Positions 26,244-34,746 of a stretch of 64,000 nucleotides of DNA are shown one piece after another (within the stretch, counting starts at the first letter, position 1; every line of letters begins with the position of its first letter). This DNA is from Leucobacter sp. UCMA 4100 (GTDB lineage: Bacteria > Actinomycetota > Actinomycetes > Actinomycetales > Microbacteriaceae), in contig NZ_JAFEUS010000002.1 of NCBI RefSeq assembly GCF_027853335.1, positions 868,001 through 932,000 on the forward strand, written 5' to 3'. A program made the translations under genes and the position numbers. The notes beneath the pieces were generated by a model that saw only the letters and a program-made list of their open reading frames with translations, ran no database searches and was not told the DNA's origin.

Positions 26244-26281
26244 GGTGCCGCGCAAGGTGACAGAACACCCTGCGCGGCACC
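26244..26281 (-). terminator. Terminator of hpf
   Basis: GGTGCCGCGCA (26244-26254) pairs perfectly with TGCGCGGCACC (26271-26281). On the minus strand it is followed by GCTCTTTTCG, a short T-rich run. It lies 10 bases after the hpf stop and before the secA promoter region. Confidence 0.8.
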
Positions 26282-26291
26282 GGCATGACGC

Positions 26292-26924
26292 TTAGGCTGC
26301 GTCGTCGAGTGAGATCACCCCGTAGTTCCAGCCCTTACGGCGGTAGACAACGCTCGAACGACCGTTGCTGTCATCGACGAACAAGAAGAAGTCGTGCCCC
26401 ACGAGCTCCATCTGGTCGACGGCCTCTTCGACCGTGAGCCTTGCAGCCGGGAACTCCTTCGAGCGTATGACGACCGGCGTATACACGTCGTCACCCTCGC
26501 TCGCCTGCGCGACCTGCTGGCCATTGGCCACCGCGTTCACGGTGTCGAGCGAAGCGGGAGTAATACCGACGCCACTGAAGTCGTTCGAGGCCGCGTCACC
26601 GAGTGAGGTGCGGCCCTTGCCACGGCGATCTTGCCTGCGATCTTTGGCCCGGCGCACACGCTCAAGAATGCGACCGTAGGCGATGTCAAAGGCGGTGTAC
26701 TTGTCACTGCCTGACGATTCGGCCCGGATCACTGGGCCTGAACCAACGATGGTAATTTCGACACGGTCACCGTGCTTTGGGCTCTTATCGCTGAGCCGCG
26801 AAACCTTAACGTTAAACGTCTGAGCCTTCGGCAGGAGCGCCTCGAGCTTCTCGGTTTTTGACTCAACGTAGCTTTCGAATCGGTCTGTAATATCAACATT
26901 TCGTCCGTGGATATGCACGTCCAT
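26292..26924 (-). CDS. hpf: Ribosome hibernation promoting factor, long form
   Basis: Binds the 30S subunit and promotes 100S ribosome dimers in stationary phase. The product is 210 residues from ATG 26924, which has a near-perfect AGGAGGT; the frame opens upstream at 26996 but without such a site. The N-terminal S30AE domain begins MDVHIHGRNVDITDRF. A linker rich in Arg/Lys (RRAKDRRQDRRGKGR) leads to the C-terminal dimerisation domain, with PVVIRSKEF, MELVGHDFFLFVD and VVYRRKGWNYGVI. The two-domain layout marks the long HPF type. Confidence 0.95.
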   Translation of the reverse strand: MDVHIHGRNVDITDRFESYVESKTEKLEALLPKAQTFNVKVSRLSDKSPKHGDRVEITIVGSGPVIRAESSGSDKYTAFDIAYGRILERVRRAKDRRQDRRGKGRTSLGDAASNDFSGVGITPASLDTVNAVANGQQVAQASEGDDVYTPVVIRSKEFPAARLTVEEAVDQMELVGHDFFLFVDDSNGRSSVVYRRKGWNYGVISLDDAA

Positions 26925-26992
26925 GGTGACCTCCTGTGATCCAAAAGGTGGGGTAGCCCCGAGTTTCGGAGCTCCGTTGCCCCTCACCTTAA

Positions 26993-27778
26993 TCACACGT
27001 TACCCCTCTCTTCTTCGTATTGCGAGTTCAGTTGAGCGATTCGCCCCAAACGCGCAGAAATTCGGTCGTGCCTCGTGAGCGTCACCGCCAGCACCGCGGC
27101 GCCGAGCACCCGGGCGCCGCTCGCCTCGAGCGCAGCCGTCGCCGCGTTCAGCGTCGCGCCCGTCGTCACGATGTCGTCAACGAGCACCACGCAGCGGCCA
27201 TCGACCTGCGCGCCAGAGGCAACTCTGAGCCTTGCGGCATTGCGCCGCCGCTCAGCGATGCCGAGCCCCACCTGCCCCGTGCGGCCGCGGGTCGCCGCGA
27301 GCACGCGGCCTCGTCGCAGCTCAGCCCGGCCGAGCCTGCGCCCGTCAGCGAAGCGCACGAGCCGCAGGATCTCTTCGAGGGGCCGGTACCCGCGCCTGCG
27401 CACCGCTTCCTTTCGAGAGGGCATCGCGACGACGAGCACCTCGTCTGGTGGCCCGCCGCTCATTACTTCGTCGAGCGGCCCCTCGAGCGCCCCGGCGAGC
27501 GCAGCCGCGAACGAGCGCTGGCCATGGTGCTTGTAGCGCACGATGAGGTGACGCATGACGTCTGCGTATGGGGCGGCAGCGATCCACCGCCCTCGAATGA
27601 GACCGGCCCGTGCCTCGCCGCTGTCGTGGGGCACGTCGATGAGCCGGTGCGAGCGGGCAAAGCCTGCCGCGCACTCGGCGCACCAGTCACGGTCTGGCCT
27701 GCCGCACCCGAGGCACGACGAGGGCCACAGGAGCGCGAGCAGGTCGCGCAAGATCGCTTGGAAGAGGGTTTCGGCCAT
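26993..27778 (-). CDS. comF: ComF-family phosphoribosyltransferase-like protein
   Basis: A 261-residue protein with an N-terminal zinc-ribbon-like segment (CLGCGRPDRDWCAEC, residues ~22-36) and a C-terminal PRPP-binding loop VLVDDIVTTGATLNAA near residue 200. ComF proteins are needed for transformation in some bacteria, but in Actinobacteria the role is unclear. It lies 49 bases after lpqB on the same strand, completing the mtrA-mtrB-lpqB-comF order common in Actinobacteria. Start ATG 27778 lacks a strong ribosome site. Confidence 0.88.
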   Translation of the reverse strand: MAETLFQAILRDLLALLWPSSCLGCGRPDRDWCAECAAGFARSHRLIDVPHDSGEARAGLIRGRWIAAAPYADVMRHLIVRYKHHGQRSFAAALAGALEGPLDEVMSGGPPDEVLVVAMPSRKEAVRRRGYRPLEEILRLVRFADGRRLGRAELRRGRVLAATRGRTGQVGLGIAERRRNAARLRVASGAQVDGRCVVLVDDIVTTGATLNAATAALEASGARVLGAAVLAVTLTRHDRISARLGRIAQLNSQYEEERGNV

Positions 27779-27827
27779 GCACGAAGCATCACACGCGACA
27801 AGCCCCTCGTCAGAAGTTATGCACAGG

Positions 27828-29540
27828 CTAGCCGCGCTTCGTGACCACCGAAATATCTTGCGCCTGGCGTTGCCAGCTCGACGTGCCCTGGGGGCTCAGC
27901 ACCTCGCCAGAAGCGGTGAGTAGGTAGGTCAGTTGCAGCCGCCCGCCACCCCGAATCGTTGTAGCCTTCGAGACTCCCGCACGGGTTTCGGCGAGCAAAC
28001 CGGGGCCTGTGAGCGTGAAACGAGTCGAGTCGCCCTCGCCCGCGCTCAGTACCCCGACGCGCTGCGTGTCGACCCAGTCGATGTCGAGCGGAGCACCGTA
28101 CACCCAGTTCTCCTGCGGCGACCCCAGGCCAACGAAGCGCTGCGGAACCCCGTTGTCGTCACGAACGACGCCGGTCACGAGCACCTTGCTGGCGCCGTCG
28201 TCGTCAACGAGAATCGCAATGCGGTTGCCGTCGGGCGAGAGCCGCATCGCGACCACCTTCTCGTCAACCAGCTCGGGAGTCGGGAGCGTGATGTTGTCGC
28301 TCACCGGGTGCCACAGATTGATTTGCTCGGGTTTCGCGGGGTCGAAGGTCCACACGTAGCCGCTCGGGTCGGTCGTGGGTTCGAGCAGGCCGGGCCGGTC
28401 GTCAAAGAGGAACGAGGTTTGCGGTGTCGCCCAGTGCAGCCCGTCTTCGGCGAGCACCACGGCGGCCCTACCATCACGGCTCATGACGATGCGCTCGGGG
28501 TTCATGGGCATGAGCACCTTCGAGTAGCTCGGGTCGGCCGTGATGCCCGTCGAGCCGAGCACGCCATAGCCCTTGCTGTGCATGACGCCGACGCTCGTTC
28601 CACCCTCGGGCTTTGGCGGCATGAGCGTTTGCGCGAGCGCCACCTGGCCGCTCATGATCTCGACCCCGCCGACGGTCACGACGTACTTCGAAACTCCCGC
28701 GAGCGCGTAAAGCGATGACGAGAGCTGCATGTCGACGAGCTTGCGCCCTTCTTCGGTGATGGCTTCGAACTCAGACGAGAAGTCGATGCGCGCCGTGCCG
28801 CCCTCGATGATGACCGAGTCGCTCGAGAGCTTCGTGCCCGTCGGGAACGACGAGACGGCAACGCCGGTGAGCTCGTCGGTGGGCCCTGCGAGCAGCTGGT
28901 TGATGATGTGCGAGCCCATCGTGGCCCGCTTCAAGAACCAGCGCGTGTCAGAGACCAGGGTCGACTTGGGGCCGGTGAAGTAGAGCTGGTGCACCGACCA
29001 CACCTCGAGAAAGGTTGCGCGGTCGAGTATCACGCCGTTGGGCGCAGAGGCGATGCGCCACTCGCCGTCTTGTTCCTGGAGCCCGAACTGGAACGGCGAG
29101 CTCTCGTCAGCGTCGAGCTGCGTGAGCACCCCGCGCTCGTCGACCGAAGCGATGCCGTTGACCACGACGCTCACGATCTCGTCTTCGCCCTCCATCGGAA
29201 TATCTTCGATGATCGGGTACTTTCGGGTTCCCTCGTCAATCGTGACCGACTGGTTCGGATCCCACTGGTCTCGATAATCATCGGTCAAAAACTGGCGCGC
29301 AATGTCGTAGTTATTGGAGGCCGAAGAGGCGGCCTGCAAGAACCCACGCACAATCTCTTCCTGCGTCGCGTCGGGCATGGGCGAATCGGGCCGGTACTGC
29401 ACCTCTTGCTCGGCCTGCGCGAGGTCGGTGAGGCCCTGGTGCACTCCGCCCGCAACGGGAATGCCGTGGCACGAGGTGAGGGTGAGCGCCGCGAGGGTCA
29501 CGCCGGTGGCTGCCAGCATGCGCATGCGTCGTGTCATCAT
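27828..29540 (-). CDS. lpqB: Lipoprotein LpqB
   Basis: An extracytoplasmic lipoprotein that modulates the MtrB sensor kinase. The product is about 570 residues from ATG 29540. The signal peptide ends in lipobox LTSC. A GerMN domain lies around residues 190-330 (LLAGPTDEL, ARIDFSSEF), followed by the C-terminal beta-propeller-like LpqB domain with MRLSPDGNRIAILVDDD. ATG 29540 overlaps the mtrB stop (ATGA), which decides the start and couples the two genes. Confidence 0.94.
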   Translation of the reverse strand: MMTRRMRMLAATGVTLAALTLTSCHGIPVAGGVHQGLTDLAQAEQEVQYRPDSPMPDATQEEIVRGFLQAASSASNNYDIARQFLTDDYRDQWDPNQSVTIDEGTRKYPIIEDIPMEGEDEIVSVVVNGIASVDERGVLTQLDADESSPFQFGLQEQDGEWRIASAPNGVILDRATFLEVWSVHQLYFTGPKSTLVSDTRWFLKRATMGSHIINQLLAGPTDELTGVAVSSFPTGTKLSSDSVIIEGGTARIDFSSEFEAITEEGRKLVDMQLSSSLYALAGVSKYVVTVGGVEIMSGQVALAQTLMPPKPEGGTSVGVMHSKGYGVLGSTGITADPSYSKVLMPMNPERIVMSRDGRAAVVLAEDGLHWATPQTSFLFDDRPGLLEPTTDPSGYVWTFDPAKPEQINLWHPVSDNITLPTPELVDEKVVAMRLSPDGNRIAILVDDDGASKVLVTGVVRDDNGVPQRFVGLGSPQENWVYGAPLDIDWVDTQRVGVLSAGEGDSTRFTLTGPGLLAETRAGVSKATTIRGGGRLQLTYLLTASGEVLSPQGTSSWQRQAQDISVVTKRG

Positions 29541-31210
29541 CGCTTGTCTCCCTTCTTCAGCCTGCGCAGCGGGCGCTTGAGCCACCCGCCGGTCGTGTCA
29601 AAGGTTTCGCTCGCCTCTGGCATGTCTTCGGGAATGAGCGGCAGTGGCGAGAAGAAGCCCGCCCCACCCTCGTCGCGCGGCAGCGTGAGTCTGAAGTTCG
29701 TGCCCTGCCCCGGCTTCGACCACACCTCGAGCACGCCGCCGTGCACCGTCGCGTCTTCGCGCGCGATCGCGAGCCCGAGGCCCGTGCCGCCAAGGGTGCG
29801 CTTGCGCGAGGGGTCGGCCCGCCAGAACCGCTCGAACACTCGCTCGGTGGCTTCTTCGTTCATGCCGATGCCCCAGTCGCGCACCGAGATCGCGGTCGCC
29901 GAGCCGTTTGAGTCGACGCGCACCTCGATGGGTTTGTCTTCGCCGTGCTCGATCGCGTTGCCAACGAGGTTCGAAACGATGCGCCTGATGCGACGCGGAT
30001 CGACTTCGATGGGCGCGTACCCGCCGAGCGCATGCAATTCGATGGGTTGCTTTGAGAGCGGAGCGAGCCCCTCGATGACCTCTTCGGTGAGGCGCACGAG
30101 GTTCGTTGGTTCGGTTGAGATCGCGACCTGGCCGGCGTCGTAGCGCGAGATCTCGAGCAGGTCGGCGAGCAGCGCTTCGAAGCGGTCAACCTGTTCGCTC
30201 ATGACCTCGATGGCGCGAGATTGGCCGCCCGAGAGCCCGTCAGAGTTCGATGCGAGCACCTGCGACGCGAGCTTCATTGTCGTGAGCGGCGTACGCAGTT
30301 CGTGCGACACGTCTGAGACGAAGCGTTGCTGCATCGTCGAGAGGTCGTCGAGCTCGGTAATGCGAGTTTGCAGGGTGTCGGCCATGAGGTTGAAGTTGCC
30401 GGCAAGCTGGTCGAAGTATTCGTCATTTTGCAGTGGCATGCGCGCGTTCGAGTCGCCCTTCGCGAGCTTGCGGCTCGTATCGGCTGCCGAGCGGATCGGC
30501 TGGAACACGAGGCGGGTGATGCCGTACACGAGCGCTCCGATGAGCAGCATCAGGAAGAAGCCGGTGAACACGAGCGTGCGCGAGATGAAGCCGTAGATCG
30601 AGTCGGTCTCGCTCAAGTCGTAGCCGAGAATGAGGTCGTAGTGCCCCGCCTCTCCCGGCAGTTGCAGTGTCGAGCCAACCGCGAGCCCGGGTACCGTGCT
30701 GCCGTCGGGCTTCACGATCTCGATCGATTGCCAGTACTGCGGCGCATCGCCCTCGAGTAGCGAGTTGCGCAGGTCGTCAGAAATGAACTCAGAGAATTCG
30801 GGGCCGATGGTCGAGTCGAGCGGCGCATCGACCGAGCGCGGCTGGTCAGACTGCCTGCGAAACACGAGATAGTCTGAGGCCGACATGTTCGAGACCGAGC
30901 GGCGCATCGCGTTGACCACGCTACCGAGGGCACGCGGATCGCTCGAGCCGGCACTGTCAATCGTTTGCTGCGCCAGCACCGTTGCCCTGGCCGAGTCGTG
31001 CAAAATTTCGTCGCGCTGTTGCGTGAAGAGATCGTCGCTCACGCTGGCAAGAATGAAGGTGCCAGAGATGAAAATCATGAGGCCCGTCATGACGCCCGTG
31101 ATCGTCATGGTGCGCACCTTCATCGAGTGGCGCCAGACGTCGCGAACCCTGTCGCGAGACGCGACGATCGGCTCGCCTACTCGGCGCCCGATCGACCTCA
31201 GTTTGTTCAC
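29537..31210 (-). CDS. mtrB: Sensor histidine kinase MtrB
   Basis: Membrane sensor of the MtrAB two-component system, controlling cell-wall hydrolases, osmotic response and division. The 557-residue protein has transmembrane helices at about 36-56 and 213-233 flanking an extracytoplasmic domain, a HAMP region (QPIRSAADTSRKLAKG), the phospho-acceptor H303 in FVSDVSHELRTPL, and the ATPase motifs NAIEHGED, DWGIGM and GGTGLGLAIA. It lies 78 bases after mtrA and overlaps lpqB. Confidence 0.97.
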   Translation of the reverse strand: MNKLRSIGRRVGEPIVASRDRVRDVWRHSMKVRTMTITGVMTGLMIFISGTFILASVSDDLFTQQRDEILHDSARATVLAQQTIDSAGSSDPRALGSVVNAMRRSVSNMSASDYLVFRRQSDQPRSVDAPLDSTIGPEFSEFISDDLRNSLLEGDAPQYWQSIEIVKPDGSTVPGLAVGSTLQLPGEAGHYDLILGYDLSETDSIYGFISRTLVFTGFFLMLLIGALVYGITRLVFQPIRSAADTSRKLAKGDSNARMPLQNDEYFDQLAGNFNLMADTLQTRITELDDLSTMQQRFVSDVSHELRTPLTTMKLASQVLASNSDGLSGGQSRAIEVMSEQVDRFEALLADLLEISRYDAGQVAISTEPTNLVRLTEEVIEGLAPLSKQPIELHALGGYAPIEVDPRRIRRIVSNLVGNAIEHGEDKPIEVRVDSNGSATAISVRDWGIGMNEEATERVFERFWRADPSRKRTLGGTGLGLAIAREDATVHGGVLEVWSKPGQGTNFRLTLPRDEGGAGFFSPLPLIPEDMPEASETFDTTGGWLKRPLRRLKKGDKR

Positions 31211-31288
31211 GCGGCTTTCGCTTTCTCACACGGTTTTGGGCTGTTGATCTGTCTCTCGGCGGTGGCTCAAACGGGTGCAGTTCGTGGG

Positions 31289-31972
31289 TTACTCGAGCGG
31301 AACGCCCGCGCGGTACCCCACGCCACGCACCGTGAGAACCACCTGCGGGTTATCGGGATCTTGCTCGACCTTCGCGCGCAGTCGCTGCACGTGCACGTTG
31401 ACGAGTCGCGTGTCGGCCTTGTACTGGTAGCCCCAGACCTTTTCGAGCAGCATCTCGCGGCTGTGCACCTGCTGGGGTTTGCGCGCGAGAATCACGAGCA
31501 GGTCAAACTCGAGCGGGGTGAGGGGAATGAGCTCGCCGCCCCGCGTCACCTCGTGCGCCGCAACGTCGATCGTGAGATCAGCAACGCGCAGCACCTCTGG
31601 CTCGTTCTCGCTCTGGTCGCGCAGCCTTGCCCTGATGCGAGCGAGCAGCTCGGCCGGATTGAAGGGTTTGACCACGTAGTCGTCGGCGCCGGCCTCGAGC
31701 CCGCGCACAATGTCGTCGGTGTCGGTGCGCGCCGTGAGCATGATGATGGGAAGGCCCGACGTCTCGCGAATGCGCCCGCACACCTGAATACCGTTCATGA
31801 ATGGCAACATGACGTCGAGCAGCACGAGATCTGGCTTCCAGCTCTCGAATAGTTCGAGGGCCTCATTTCCGTCGACGGCATGCTCAACCTGGTAGCCCTC
31901 GCCTTCGAGCACCATGGTGAGCATTTCGGCGAGTGCGCTGTCGTCATCGACGACAAGGATCCTTGAACTCAT
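31289..31972 (-). CDS. mtrA: Response regulator MtrA
   Basis: An OmpR-family DNA-binding regulator, 227 residues. The receiver domain has acidic residues VVDDD (9-11), the phosphorylated D53 in VLLDVMLPFMNG, Thr in LTART and K in VVKPFNP. The winged-helix domain contains LTPLEFDLL, EKVWGY and VNVHVQRLRAKVE. It is highly similar to mycobacterial MtrA by eye. It is the first gene of the mtrA-mtrB-lpqB-comF unit. Confidence 0.98.
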   Translation of the reverse strand: MSSRILVVDDDSALAEMLTMVLEGEGYQVEHAVDGNEALELFESWKPDLVLLDVMLPFMNGIQVCGRIRETSGLPIIMLTARTDTDDIVRGLEAGADDYVVKPFNPAELLARIRARLRDQSENEPEVLRVADLTIDVAAHEVTRGGELIPLTPLEFDLLVILARKPQQVHSREMLLEKVWGYQYKADTRLVNVHVQRLRAKVEQDPDNPQVVLTVRGVGYRAGVPLE

Positions 31973-32044
31973 ACCCCCATTATCGCGTGTTTATGGCGAA
32001 AAAGGCTGGAGGTGGAGCTTCTTGAGCGACGCCCGACGCCGAAA

Positions 32045-32091
32045 GGTCAAAAAGTGTCGAAAAGATACAAGATTTGCGACACTTTTTGACC
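32045..32091. repeat. Intergenic palindrome, family 2
   Basis: GGTCAAAAAGTGTCG (32045-32059) pairs perfectly with CGACACTTTTTGACC (32077-32091). The right side extends to CACACG, as in the other copies. It lies upstream of mtrA in a 286-base gap with no gene. Confidence 0.88.
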
Positions 32092-32103
32092 ACACGAGGG
32101 GGC

Positions 32104-32174
32104 GGATCGCGGCTGGGCACCGGCGGGAGCGGATCGCGGCTGGGCACCGGCGGGAGCGGATCGCGGCCGGCACC
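32104..32174. repeat. 27-bp tandem repeat, 2.6 copies
   Basis: The unit GGATCGCGGCTGGGCACCGG plus CGGGAGC occurs exactly twice (32104-32130, 32131-32157), followed by a partial third copy with one change. It is non-coding and adjacent to the family 2 palindrome. Confidence 0.88.
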
Positions 32175-32187
32175 AGCGCACGCAAAA

Positions 32188-32221
32188 GGCGGGGCCCCGA
32201 CCCGAAAGTCGAGACCCCGCC
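32188..32221 (-). terminator. Terminator of katA
   Basis: GGCGGGGCCCCGAC (32188-32201) pairs, with mismatches near the loop, with GTCGAGACCCCGCC (32208-32221). On the minus strand the stem is followed by TTTTGCG. It lies 37 bases past the katA stop. Confidence 0.75.
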
Positions 32222-32258
32222 TCTGCCCTAGCCGCCGGTGCGGCGGTGCGGGTGGTGG

Positions 32259-33761
32259 TTACTCTGCCGACTCGTGTGAGTCGGTCGCTGCGGTGCCCTC
32301 GCCCTTGGCGTAGAGGTCGCGCAGAATCTGGCCGAGGCCCTCGTCAACGTTCGTCCAGTACTGGAAGAAGCGCTCGCGAATCTCGTCGATCGTGATCGCA
32401 GCGGCCTGGCCGGCGAGCGTGTTGTGGAACCGCTCCTTCGACTCAGCCGAGAACACGTCGCGGTAGAGAATGCCGGGCTGTACGAAGTCACCGTCGTCGG
32501 CGCGCAGGGTTGCTGCGGCGCGTACGAGCTCGCCGTCTGACTCCCACGAAGCTTCGACGCCAGCCTGAGCATCAACCGCGGGTCCGCCTGCCGCGCCGAA
32601 CGAGTTCGGGTGGTAGACGCGCTGCGATGCGGGCGGGAAGTGGTACTGCATGTTGCCCTGGTGCATGTAGTTGTTGGCCTCGGTTGCGTGAGGCTGGTTG
32701 ACCGGCAGCTGGTTGTAGTTCGTGCCGACGCGGTAACGCTGAGCGTCGGGGTACGAGAATACGCGAGCCATGAGCATCTTGTCAGGTGAGATGCCGGTGC
32801 CGGGAACCTGGTTGCCGGGCGAGAACGCTGCCTGCTCGATCTCTGCGAAGAAGTTGACCGGGTTACGGTTCAGCGTGAACGTACCCACCTTGATGCGGGG
32901 GTAGTCAGCCTGAGGCCAGGTCTTCGTGAGGTCGAACGGGTTGAAGCGGTAGGTCTTCGCCTCTTCGTACGGCATGATCTGCACGTAGACATCCCACGAC
33001 GGGTAGTCGCCACGCTCGATCGAGTCGAACAGGTCGCGACGGTAGTAGTCGGCGTCGCTGCCCGCGAGGCGCTCGGCCTCATCGGCCTCCATGTGCTCAA
33101 CGCCCTGGTGTGAGATGAAATGGTACTTGACCCAGAAACGCTCGCCGTCGGCATTGATCCACTGGTAGGTGTGTGAACCGTAACCATTCAGGTGGCGCCA
33201 CGACTTCGAGAGACCACGGTCGCCCATGAGGTACGTGACCTGGTGTGCCGACTCGGGTGAGAGGGTCCAGAAATCCCACTGCATGTCTGCATCGCGCAGA
33301 CCTGAATCGCCAAGGCGCTTCTGCGAGTGAATGAAGTCAGGGAACTTAATGCCGTCGCGAATAAAGAACGTCGGGGTGTTGTTGCCCACGATGTCGAGGT
33401 TGCCCTCGGTCGTGTAGAAACGCAGCGAGAAGCCGCGCACGTCGCGCCAGGTGTCAGGTGAGCCCTGCTCGCCAGCAACCGACGAGAAACGAATGAGCGT
33501 CTCAGACTTTGCGCCCTTCTGGAACACTGCAGCGCGAGTGTACTGCGACACGTCTTCGGTTACAACGAACTCACCAAAGGCGCCGCCACCCTTCGCGTGC
33601 GGGTTACGCTCGGGAACACGCTCGCGGTTGAACGCTGCGAGCTTCTCTACGAGGTAACGGTCGTGCAGAACCGTGGGGCCGTCGTTGCCAACGGTGAGTG
33701 AGTGCTCATCGCTTGCGATAGGGGTGCCGGTCTGCGTGGTCGTGATCTTCTGATCAGCCAT
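32259..33761 (-). CDS. katA: Monofunctional haem catalase
   Basis: Dismutates hydrogen peroxide. The 500-residue protein starts at ATG 33761 after GAAAGGG; the frame runs further upstream into the fur gene but without support. Catalytic His lies in [16 protein letters not shown], the essential Asn in [15 protein letters not shown], and the proximal haem Tyr in [12 protein letters not shown]. Length and motifs fit a small-subunit catalase. It is 2 bases downstream of a fur-family gene, so the pair is one operon and katA expression probably follows that regulator. Confidence 0.97.
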   Translation of the reverse strand: MADQKITTTQTGTPIASDEHSLTVGNDGPTVLHDRYLVEKLAAFNRERVPERNPHAKGGGAFGEFVVTEDVSQYTRAAVFQKGAKSETLIRFSSVAGEQGSPDTWRDVRGFSLRFYTTEGNLDIVGNNTPTFFIRDGIKFPDFIHSQKRLGDSGLRDADMQWDFWTLSPESAHQVTYLMGDRGLSKSWRHLNGYGSHTYQWINADGERFWVKYHFISHQGVEHMEADEAERLAGSDADYYRRDLFDSIERGDYPSWDVYVQIMPYEEAKTYRFNPFDLTKTWPQADYPRIKVGTFTLNRNPVNFFAEIEQAAFSPGNQVPGTGISPDKMLMARVFSYPDAQRYRVGTNYNQLPVNQPHATEANNYMHQGNMQYHFPPASQRVYHPNSFGAAGGPAVDAQAGVEASWESDGELVRAAATLRADDGDFVQPGILYRDVFSAESKERFHNTLAGQAAAITIDEIRERFFQYWTNVDEGLGQILRDLYAKGEGTAATDSHESAE

Positions 33762-33763
33762 AA

Positions 33764-34216
33764 TTACCCTTTCTCTGGTGATTCGTCTGTTCCGTCGTAG
33801 CAGTCGGGGCACAGGCCCACGAACGTTACTTCGGCTGTGTGGATGTGAAAATTGTGCGTCTCGCCGGGAGTCAGGCATGGCGCGTGGCCAATCGTGCAGG
33901 CAACATCTTCGATGCGCCCGCAGCCCTGACAGATGAGGTGATGGTGGTTGTCGCCCACCCGCACCTCGTACCTCGCAGCTGAGCCAGCCGGCTCGATCTT
34001 GCGCACGAGCCCCGCGTCGGTGAGCGCCGAGAGCACCACGTACATGGTCTGTAATGTGGTGTCGGGAAGCTCCCGCTGCACGAGCCGGAAAAGCTCGGCA
34101 GCATCGAGGTGCCCGCCCGGGTGCAGCGCCTCAAGCACGGCACGTCGAGGCGCGGTCGATCGCAGCCCAGCACCCTTCAGCCGCTCGGCGGCACCAAGGT
34201 GGAGTTGCTGTGTCAT
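33764..34216 (-). CDS. Fur-family regulator (FurA/CatR-like)
   Basis: A metal-dependent repressor, 150 residues. The N-terminal winged helix includes [22 protein letters not shown] and [13 protein letters not shown]. The dimerisation domain has the [10 protein letters not shown] metal site and two CxxC pairs (CQGC and CPDC). Coupling to katA matches the mycobacterial FurA-KatG and streptomycete CatR-CatA arrangement, in which peroxide oxidises the repressor. Peroxide rather than iron sensing is inferred from this context. An operator-like palindrome lies 18 bases upstream of the start. Confidence 0.92.
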   Translation of the reverse strand: MTQQLHLGAAERLKGAGLRSTAPRRAVLEALHPGGHLDAAELFRLVQRELPDTTLQTMYVVLSALTDAGLVRKIEPAGSAARYEVRVGDNHHHLICQGCGRIEDVACTIGHAPCLTPGETHNFHIHTAEVTFVGLCPDCYDGTDESPEKG

Positions 34217-34233
34217 GGCTCAACTTTACCACT

Positions 34234-34252
34234 CTTTTGAATGATTCAAAAG
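34234..34252. promoter_or_regulatory. Candidate Fur-family operator
   Basis: CTTTTGAATGATTCAAAAG is a perfect 8-8 palindrome with a 3-base centre, immediately upstream of the fur-katA operon. Its A/T-rich form and position match autoregulatory sites of FurA/PerR-type repressors. Confidence 0.8.
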
Positions 34253-34420
34253 AAAGGGGGGCCTTACCCACATCGGTTGTGTGGGGTGCGGTGGCCGCGG
34301 GCGCGGGTGCGCTGGCCGCACGCTGGCCGTGCCCGCGGGTGAGCCTGGCGCGCACCCGCGACTGCTGGCGGATCGGCGCCCGCCTCTGTGGCCGGCTTTG
34401 CACGCCCCAAATCGATCTAC

Positions 34421-34469
34421 TTGACGAAAAGCAGGGTGTTTACCCCTCTCACACCCTGCTTTTCGTCAA
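34421..34469. repeat. Intergenic palindrome, family 1 copy 2
   Basis: TTGACGAAAAGCAGGGTGT (34421-34439) and its exact complement (34451-34469) form a 19-base stem. It lies in the 530-base stretch 34217-34746, which holds no gene: only the operator, two family 1 copies, and A/G-rich degenerate repeats (CGCAGAACGCG-type) between 34500 and 34610. Confidence 0.92.
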
Positions 34470-34622
34470 ACAAACGCGAAATCGGCAAACACGAGCCGAA
34501 CGGCGCAGGACGAGGGTCAGAAAGCGCAGAACGCGAGTCAAGAAACGCAGAACGCGTGCCGAGTGTCACCGGACGCGAAGCGAGTGCCACTGGACGCGAG
34601 CCGCGCAGCGCCCCAGCGTCCA

Positions 34623-34672
34623 CTTGACAGAAAGCAGGGTGTTTCTTCGCAAACACCCTGCTTTTCGTCAAG
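34623..34672. repeat. Intergenic palindrome, family 1 copy 3
   Basis: A 22-base stem with two adjacent mismatches (arms 34623-34644 and 34651-34672) and a 6-base loop. It carries the same core as copies 1 and 2. It lies 154 bases from copy 2 in the same orientation, giving a doublet. Confidence 0.9.
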
Positions 34673-34746
34673 CTGCGACAAAAGTGAAGCGCAAAGCGCA
34701 AAACATGAAGCAGGAAGCGCGGAGAAAACGGGCGCCCCGAAAGTGG

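Noticed and set aside
34421-34672. Doublet of palindromes considered as an attachment site or origin
   Set aside because: No integrase or replication gene is adjacent, and the same core occurs at 6070 near menD.
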